Under the pieces are notes generated by a model. The model ran no database searches, was not told where the DNA came from, and saw only the letters and a list, made by a program, of their open reading frames with translations. Below are positions 57,322 to 64,000 of a DNA stretch of 64,000 nt, in pieces (positions within the stretch are counted from its first letter, which is position 1; the number at the start of each line of letters is the position of its first letter). Origin of the DNA: Syngnathus acus (lineage: Eukaryota > Chordata > Actinopteri > Syngnathiformes > Syngnathidae); the NCBI RefSeq assembly GCF_901709675.1, contig NC_051089.1, positions 5,374,476 to 5,438,475 of the forward strand, in the 5' to 3' direction. A program made the position numbers and the translations under genes.

Positions 57322-60300
57322 CTATGTTTCCGAGGAACATTTTTGGCTGTCCTGGCTAAAAACAACGCCCACTTGCTTCCTGATTTCATCCATGATTTCT
57401 GTCAGTAAAATGGAGTCAGCCAGAGGCATCCGTGGGCTCTCCTTAAGACCTGATGAAGAGGAGGAGTATTATACTCTATAACGTCACTGAAACTTGCTCA
57501 AACCAAATTCATTATAATTTATGAATATTTTTTACCCTGAAGAAGGCATTGTCGCACTTCCTCGGCCTCGTAGCGAAGTCCGGTGCTGTTGGTGAAGTTG
57601 AGCGGGAGGTCAGGCTCTGGCAAAGGATACTCACTTACTTTGTCGTTAACCACTAGTCTGGTGGGGCAATGCATGGGCCGACACAACTTCAGGAAATGAC
57701 CCAAAAGAAATAATAGAAGAAAATGTAAAATGTGCCAAACCTGTTATCTAACTGCTGGACCGTATAGCATGCATGCTAACATCCTGTTTTGTAGTCTCCC
57801 AAATCATTTGGGTATTCCATCATCCAATTTCTTTGTGATTTCTTACTTGGATTGAGCCCTTGGTGCCGGTGATGACAGCATCGTTTGGAAGACGAACAGC
57901 GATTGAGAAGGTGCACGTGGCCATCCTCTTTCTGGAGAATTTCATCACCACAACCACAGACTCGTCCACTCCTTGTGAGGAATAAAAATCATAGATCAGA
58001 CTGGTTAGCATTTGGTTTGTGGAACACTGAGCAAACCTGTTTCAATTAATTGAATGAAGCTCTAGAGTTGGAGAAAAGATGACGGGGGGGATTTGATTTC
58101 ACACCTTCATCATTAGGAGACGATTAAAGGGTGCAACACGGCGTTTGGTGAAAGATAAGGAAATCACCGTTATAATGTGACAGTTTTTCATGGAAGGTTA
58201 TCTGGCTGCGAGACGAGCAGGTCCACATTGCCTGTCAGTCTGCAGTATTACCGTGCTTCCCGGGGGAGGGATTTGGATTAGTCTGACATTTTCAAAGATA
58301 ACTGGGCTTTTCCATGTGAAGAATTCCTCCCCTGGTTTCTTTAACTTTATTTTTTTTAGGCGAGGGACTGGCTTTCAATTCAGCAGTGAAAAGACAAATA
58401 TTTTGTTTTCAGGTATCTGTACTTCACTTAAGTATTTAAGTTTTTTTTTATCAAGACTTAATTTTTGTTACCTATTTTTTAAATAATTTAAAATTATAGC
58501 TGTACTTTGTATTCTATTGTCTAAATAGGTTTGTTATTGTTTTTTCGCAGATGACATAAAAAAACTCAAATAGAAGTCAACCAGTCAAAAAAATGTATCT
58601 GTACAATCAGAGAAAACACATTAAAGTAATGTATTATTTTTTTAGTTATGATTAGTTCTTATGAATTTGTTGAATCATACTTTTACTTTCACCAAAGTCT
58701 TTCTTGTATTTCGGAACAGTGAGTTAGTACTTTCCCCACCTCTGCAACTCAGGAGGAAATTTGCTTAGCATTAAACGCCGAGGCTAAGCAGCTTGTGATC
58801 ACTGATCTACAGTGGGTGGTGAATGAGACTAATCCTAAACTAAAATTGCTGACTCATACCCGAGTCAAGCAACACCCCCGTGGCGTGGACAGACTCCGGC
58901 CGCTCGCCGTCGAACACCATCAGGATAAACTGCAGGCAGTATACGCCGATGTCCAGCAGAGCGCCTCCCCCGAGCTCCCTCTCCACAGAGCGCGGGATAT
59001 CGAGCTGGGGAGAGCCGAAGTAGGCCTTAACCAGTTTGACCTCCCCCAAGGCCCCCTCACGCAGCCGTCGGCCCACCTCGACGTAAGTGGGGAAGCAGCG
59101 AGACCAGACTGCCTGAGAGGGACAGGGTAGCTGCTCGTCACTTCCTTTCTGACACTTTGGACACAACATGTTTTCTTTTTATAATTGTGAGGAGTGACAT
59201 GAAGACATACTGTCCGTTCCATCATAGCTGAAATTGTCTTGACACGTTTACAGGAACTATATACATACTAATAGTTGACTTTTGGGTATTTTTAGATTTT
59301 TGCCGGAATATTTTTCTGCATTTCCACTGTAAGCCCGCTAGGAGCATGTGGTGAATTTTTATCAGGATTTTCAGGGAAATTTTATGGGTTTGTAAAACCC
59401 CCCCAGATAATGGCTGCTGGGGTCAACTCCGGCACCTCCGCGACCCAAATCAGGCTAGGCGGTTCAGTGACTAGCTAGACAAATGGCAACGCGAAACATG
59501 CTGTGCAAGGCCAATGAAATGGCCCAACGTGTGTAAACAATGTGCACAATCGATAATGTTGTTCCCAAGGCTGACCTTAGTGTACCTCCATCAAGAAGAC
59601 CTTGTTTGTTCTGGCGGCGTTGACGAGGTCTTTCACCTGACCAGAGTTCATGGCGAAGGGTTTCTCACACAGAACATTCTTGCCAGCATTGAGGAAGAGG
59701 AGGCCCGCTCGCCAGTGTTCTGTGTGCAGCACTCCCACGTAGACAACGTCTGTATAAAATAAATACATTATGGGAATTTAGTTTTGGTATTAGTTATATA
59801 TTTTATATATATATATTTTATTTTTTATATATTTTATTTTGTATTTATTAAATTAGTATTTTATCCAAAAATCAATTGATTCCTATTGATTCCTTTTGAT
59901 CTCAATGTAAGAAGAAACAAGAAAACACACCCAAAAAAGCATTTGATGAATTTCAGTTGTACAGTCAAGTGTTGTGCGTAAAGTAAATTTACATTAAAAC
60001 TAGGGTTAGGGATTTCAAACTAGGGTTTCAAACTAGGGTTAGGGATTCAAACAAGGGTTTCAAACGAGGGTTAGGGTTTCAAACTAGGGTTTCAAACTAG
60101 GGTTAGGGTTTTAAATAAGAGTTGACAAAGTCACTTTTTAACATTCTTGACTGCTAAATGAAAAACCGTTTGCTTCTGACGCTCACCAATATTTGGGTCG
60201 TTGGCCAGCTCTTCGTAGCTGCCGTACGCCTCAAGGATGCCGTGCCTCTTGGCGAAGTCTTGGGCCCGCTCCAAACTCCTCGATGCGACGGCTCTTATCT

Positions 60301-60450
60301 AGACAAATGATAGTCCTTACAAGGTGAGCAAAGACACAGCGAGCTTCTTGTTTTGCAAACCTGGTGGTCTTGAGGTGGAAGTGTCCTCAAAGCCACGCTG
60401 AAGTCGTGACTGATCTTTCCGGCACCGCAGAGTCCCCATCGGGTCGCCAT
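57322..60450 (-). CDS. dhdh: Dihydrodiol dehydrogenase, copy D, intact
   Basis: Exons 60450-60361, 60298-60187, 59749-59586, 59112-58860, 57971-57847, 57686-57536, 57449-57322. They total 1023 nt, 340 aa, all with conforming splice sites. Start [17 protein letters not shown], which has the fuller G-x-G-x-x-G-like turn. Exon 2 begins IRAVASRS where the other copies have [21 protein letters not shown] holds the catalytic Lys. [10 protein letters not shown] replaces RFFP with RCFP, followed by [18 protein letters not shown]. The C-terminal tail is six to ten residues longer ([10 protein letters not shown]). It is the most diverged copy and farthest from pkm, so probably the oldest. Exon 1 to exon 2 is only 62 bp. 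Confidence 0.92.
57972..58859. other. dhdh copy D intron 4, no other gene
   Basis: 888 bp, unusually long compared with 71-87 bp for the same intron in the other copies. Mostly AT-rich with no terminal repeats seen. The 98-aa plus-strand frame at 58190-58486 has no recognisable domain. Confidence 0.6.
60000..60125. repeat. AAACTAGGGTTAGGG minisatellite in dhdh copy D intron 2
   Basis: Units of about 15-30 bp, alternating TTTCAAACTAGGG with TTAGGGATT, repeat around six times. Least decayed member of the telomere-like family in the window, and inside the intron between exons at 59749 and 60187. Confidence 0.85.
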
Positions 60451-60954
60451 GCTGGAAGCCGCTTGCTACTCTTGATTTGTGACCTTGGCGAGAAGAGCTG
60501 TCACGCCTCGGAGCTTCCTGCATTTATACGTCAGGGAGGTCGTGCTTGTGTCTACTTGTCAAAACACAGTCTGATTATGGTTTTATGGCCGTATAAAGTG
60601 TTCATCAGATTGTTTTGTACTTAACAATCTGTAACAACTTGTGAGGGTGAGGAAGGGAAGCAAATGCACATAGCGAGCAAAGGTCAATCAAAGGTTCTGT
60701 TTGGTAAAAGAAGTAAATGATTACACTGTTATATCACTCACTGCCTATCAAACTGAGGCATAAAAAAAAGAAAAGAAAGATAGACAGTAGGGGTGCAACG
60801 ATGCAGTTAACCTTCGCTCCAGCCCGTACCTTGGTTTTGCGCCACTGGTTTCTGTGCACCCTTTTGTGCATACAGAAAACTCTTTTTTTTTTTTTTTTTA
60901 AATATTACTTTATCTTGCTTTTCACTTTTTTTTTTAATCTAAAAATCTTGAATC
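60451..60954. other. Upstream region of dhdh copy D
   Basis: Likely promoter and 5' flank of copy D. No TATA at the expected spacing was identified. Contains a T-run at 60883-60899 and nothing coding. Confidence 0.45.
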
Positions 60955-61215
60955 TCCTTACCCCTAATCCTAGTTTGATAATCTAACTTTAATTTGAACC
61001 CCTACTTTAAAAACCTAAACCTATTTTGAAACCTTAACTTGAATTTCAAACCCTTGTATGAAACAGAAACCTGAGTTCAAACCCCTATTTCAAAACTCTA
61101 ACCCGAGGTTAAAAAGCTGACTTTAGTTTGAAACCAGACTACGACTCTTAACCAATAACCTAACCCTAAAACCTAGCCCTAACGTTAAACCTAACCCTAA
61201 ACCCTAGCCCTAACG
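60955..61215. repeat. Degenerate CCCTAA/TTTGAAAC repeat array
   Basis: Words such as TTTGAAACC, CCTAACCCTAA and CCCTAGCCCTAACG throughout. It grades from strongly decayed at the left to nearly canonical CCTAACCCTAA at 61150-61212. Opposite orientation to the block at 57100, so the two bracket copy D as an inverted pair. Confidence 0.8.
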
Positions 61216-61234
61216 TGCTACCATATGCCGTCAA

Positions 61235-61250
61235 AAGGGGGCGCTGTTGT
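61235..61250. promoter_or_regulatory. CTCF-like AGGGGGCGCTG motif candidate
   Basis: AAAGGGGGCGCTGTTG includes the AGGGGGCGCT core typical of strong CTCF sites. It is the best such match seen in the window, just outside the dhdh array. No binding evidence. Confidence 0.35.
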
Positions 61251-61341
61251 CAGCTATCTTCACTGTCTACTCCGGAGTTGCGGCAGGGTATGAGGGAGTT
61301 AAAAAGAATGGGGGAAAAGCAGGTTTAAATTTTATATTTAT

Positions 61342-61372
61342 ATCCATCCATCCATCCATCCATCCATCCATA
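61342..61372. repeat. (CATC)n microsatellite
   Basis: Seven CATC units preceded by TTTATAT. Short tetranucleotide simple repeat. Confidence 0.92.
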
Positions 61373-61454
61373 ACCTCTTAAACACATTGGGTATTTTCAG
61401 GGTCACTTTTAAATTTAAAATAAAACATTTAAAAATTTACATTCCTCACTTGTA

Positions 61455-64000
61455 GTGTATTTTGTGATTGACACCCAAAATGAGCCTTAGCAGCTGTGTG
61501 CTAGCGTTGTCATACCAACAAGGTGTCAGCTGGGCTATTTGTATGCAAATTTCTGTGGGGTTGGCCTCATATTCCAACCATTACCTGAGATCTCATTACC
61601 GTAGGAATGCCCCAGAACTTTTTTCTGGGGCAACCTCAAAGGAAAGTACATTATTAAACTCTACTGTACAAATTAAACTTAAAGGATGTTCTAGTGGTCA
61701 GTGGAGGGCCATGCGGTGACATCACCACAAGTGTCGGGGGGGGAAAAAGAAGTGCCGAATGTGCTAGAAGGTGTAACCTGACACGGCAACCCGATTTTAA
61801 ATTGGTGTGAAGTAACCAATCAGTTGTGTGCCGCCAGCCAAGAGGCTCAGGTGGCGGGAGACCCCCTCGGAGACCCCCAACTTGCAACTTTATCCCAGAT
61901 GCTCATCTGATGAACAGGCGTATAACCCGATCAGACCCTGACATTTAACGGATCCATCTGCAGTAGGGAATCTCATTAATTAAAAAAATACTAGTCACGA
62001 GGAGATAACACTGAATACATATTAAAACGTCTTTACTATTGAGACTTTGTCCTCCCCGTCCTTGCTATGTTATATGAAAATCCAATATGTATGGACGGGA
62101 CCTGCAAGGTCACCATCAGCAATGAGCTTTATTGATGTTTTTGGCACACTTCCTTTGAATGATAGTAGCAGATGCACTGTGGCTAAACTAGTTAGCATTT
62201 AACAGCACTGTATTTCATCAGTGTGCTTGATGTTAATGGGAAATAAAAAGGACCGGAGAGAGGCGGTCTAATCCTGCTTTGATTGATGCCGACATGTGGA
62301 AGGTTCTTCCCCTCTCCTTCTGTCACGAGAGACACGCGTGTGAGTGTGTTTTTTCTTTTTTCCGGAGGAGCAGTGGGAACAACTCCTTCATCTCAAGGTC
62401 ACTTCAGGAGAAAGGTGACAGGCCTCGACGGGGATGAGTCCGGGGAGTCGGTCATTTATTTCTGCCGTTATTATTTTTTTCTATTAGTAAGTGTGATTGT
62501 GAGTAGAGTGAGCCTTTTGAGCCGCCCCACCATTGTGGCAACGCACGACTCCTTTGAGAAGCACTATCTCTGTCTGCAGCACGCACACACTGGGAGGCTG
62601 ATTTGTGCAGCAAGAGCAGGCTGGACCGGAGCTTACTTAGTTGAAGCCCTTCATCTGGGCCCGCCTGCGCTGATGATGGGTAGGGGGAATAAAGGGGGGG
62701 GGGCGGCACATAGCCCATTTATCACTCTTTATTCCCTATTTCTGTGTTCCTCCGAATCCACGTTGGCCAGAGAATGATGAGACCGAACGGTGATGTCACA
62801 GCGGGCTCTCAGATCTGGATGCTTAGATGCTGAATTTGTCCCAATTTTGAATAATTGAGAGTGGCTGCTGATTATTTTTAGCATTTTGAGTTTTGACTTC
62901 AAATTCATTATTTTTATTTTTAAATTTTTCATTATTATTTTCATGGCGTGTTACAGTGTTGCCAGCAGGTTGCGAGTTACAGAAAAACTGGAAGAGTCAC
63001 TGAAAGGCACAAAGACAAAAGCAAACATTTCGCAATTTCATCCCTAAGCAGCCCTCGGACGACCTCATCTTTTACATCTGTGATGAAAAAGCTTGACGCA
63101 ACACTTGCAACGTCTCGCTGGGGCGACCCGTAATTTGTATTCATAAAAGCTAATGATTTGTTGTGCTCACCAACGGGCGAAATACAAAAAGATGTTGTTT
63201 TTTTCTTTTTTTATTAATGAGTGTTTTTATGGTTACAAATGCACCGAGATGCGTTTCCGCGATGCCTCGATCTGACGGAGCATGAAACGGGGCTTTTAAT
63301 GAACAACAAATAAAGTCTCGTACGAGGGTTTATTGCCTTTTGAGTGCTAAAGTGAACTTATTTCATCTGTCAGTGCAGTCTTAGTGAGACCCCATTAGCT
63401 GCAGCATGAATCTGAGCGCTCACTTTGGAGATGGCGCCACCTTGTCATTATTTCATCTTGGAATCCTGGTTGACGTGAAAGGAAAGATAACTGTTGGGTT
63501 CTGTGTGCATTCTGAGGTTGGGGTTTCGAATTTGGGCTTCGGCAGTAAAACTGTTGACCCACAGGTGCATCGTTTTTGCTGTTCAACAATGTCATATAAA
63601 ATAGGCTTGAACCAGCTGGATCATTAATAAAAGGATGTAAAAATTAATAGCTGATCTTTTATTTTATTTCTTGAATATTGTAGTTTCCATATATTCTATC
63701 AGGTGTCTATTTTGTTATTAGGCAGTGATTAAAACCAAAACGATTTAATTGCACTATTTTATGGTTACGACTCAATGAAAGTCCGTAATAATTAGGATGT
63801 CATTTTGCCGCATCAAGAAAATTAAGCTTGAATGGTTAATCAGCATTTTTGTATCAGTAACATGAACATGATTAGCCGGCATTAGTAGTTTGGGTTACAT
63901 TTAAGGATGCATACCTTGTTTACTCACACAAATTACCACTATTAAGACGACACTCATGTTTACAGACCCCCCCCCTTAATTGCCTGATAGGGTTTGTAAT
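61455..64000. other. Right flank without recognised genes
   Basis: No exon found on either strand. 61485-61610 is balanced and low in repeats, with an octamer-like TATGCAAAT at about 61540, and could be a conserved non-coding element. 62680-62705 has a G-run, and 62820-62945 is AT-rich. A GATGGCGCCACCTTGTC word near 63430 is another weak CTCF-like match. The 164-aa frame at 62283-62777 shows no domain. Confidence 0.45.

Noticed and set aside
62283-62777. 164-aa plus-strand frame in the right flank
   Set aside because: No domain similarity, crosses a G-run and simple sequence, and no splice or promoter context supports it.

Overview
This 64-kb window is vertebrate nuclear DNA, almost certainly from a ray-finned (teleost, probably percomorph) fish. 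The genes are split into short exons with GT/AG introns. The DNA carries tRNA-derived SINEs, several fold-back MITEs, dinucleotide and tetranucleotide microsatellites, and a pkm-parp6 neighbourhood that also exists in mammals. No bacterial or viral gene was seen.

Layout. (1) 1-20.3 kb: no host protein-coding exon recognised. It holds microsatellites, a 293-bp MITE, a ~1.04-kb defective DNA transposon with a THAP-type exon, a degenerate telomere-like repeat family, and a few stretches that look non-random enough to be conserved non-coding DNA. (2) 20.35-32.3 kb, minus strand: a complete parp6 gene (mono-ADP-ribosyltransferase). I traced 22 coding segments that sum to exactly 633 codons including the stop, with 5' UTR exons upstream; SINEs sit in two of its introns. 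(3) 34.4-44.4 kb, plus strand: a complete pkm gene (muscle-type pyruvate kinase, 532 aa), head-to-head with parp6. It has the two mutually exclusive 167-bp exons (M1-type at 41697-41863, M2-type at 42268-42434) and two candidate first exons, one of which would add a 34-residue cysteine-rich N-terminus. (4) 44.5-60.45 kb, minus strand: a head-to-tail array of four dhdh genes (trans-1,2-dihydrobenzene-1,2-diol dehydrogenase / NADP-dependent D-xylose dehydrogenase family). All share the same seven-exon structure. Three are intact (330, 334 and 340 aa). The copy nearest pkm is a pseudogene with two in-frame stops, three destroyed splice donors and a deleted exon-4 start. Intron 1 of the third copy has been expanded to 4.3 kb by a nested palindromic repeat complex. 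(5) 60.45-64 kb: repeats and probable non-coding DNA.

How it works together. pkm and the dhdh array converge. A ~60-bp block at 44384-44429 holds poly(A) signals for both directions, and it was duplicated with the first dhdh duplication, so a copy of the pkm 3' end now lies inside the array at 46933-46978. parp6 and pkm are divergent, about 2 kb apart. The glycolytic gene, the ADP-ribosyltransferase gene and the xenobiotic/sugar oxidoreductase array are neighbours with no obvious pathway link.

The strongest candidates for new biology are the nested palindrome at 52.36-56.26 kb, the pkm alternative N-terminus, the shared convergent terminator carried along by tandem duplication, and the small transposon with two converging host-like first exons. 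Exon coordinates were worked out by hand from reading frames and splice sites; family assignments rest on remembered protein sequences, not on a search.
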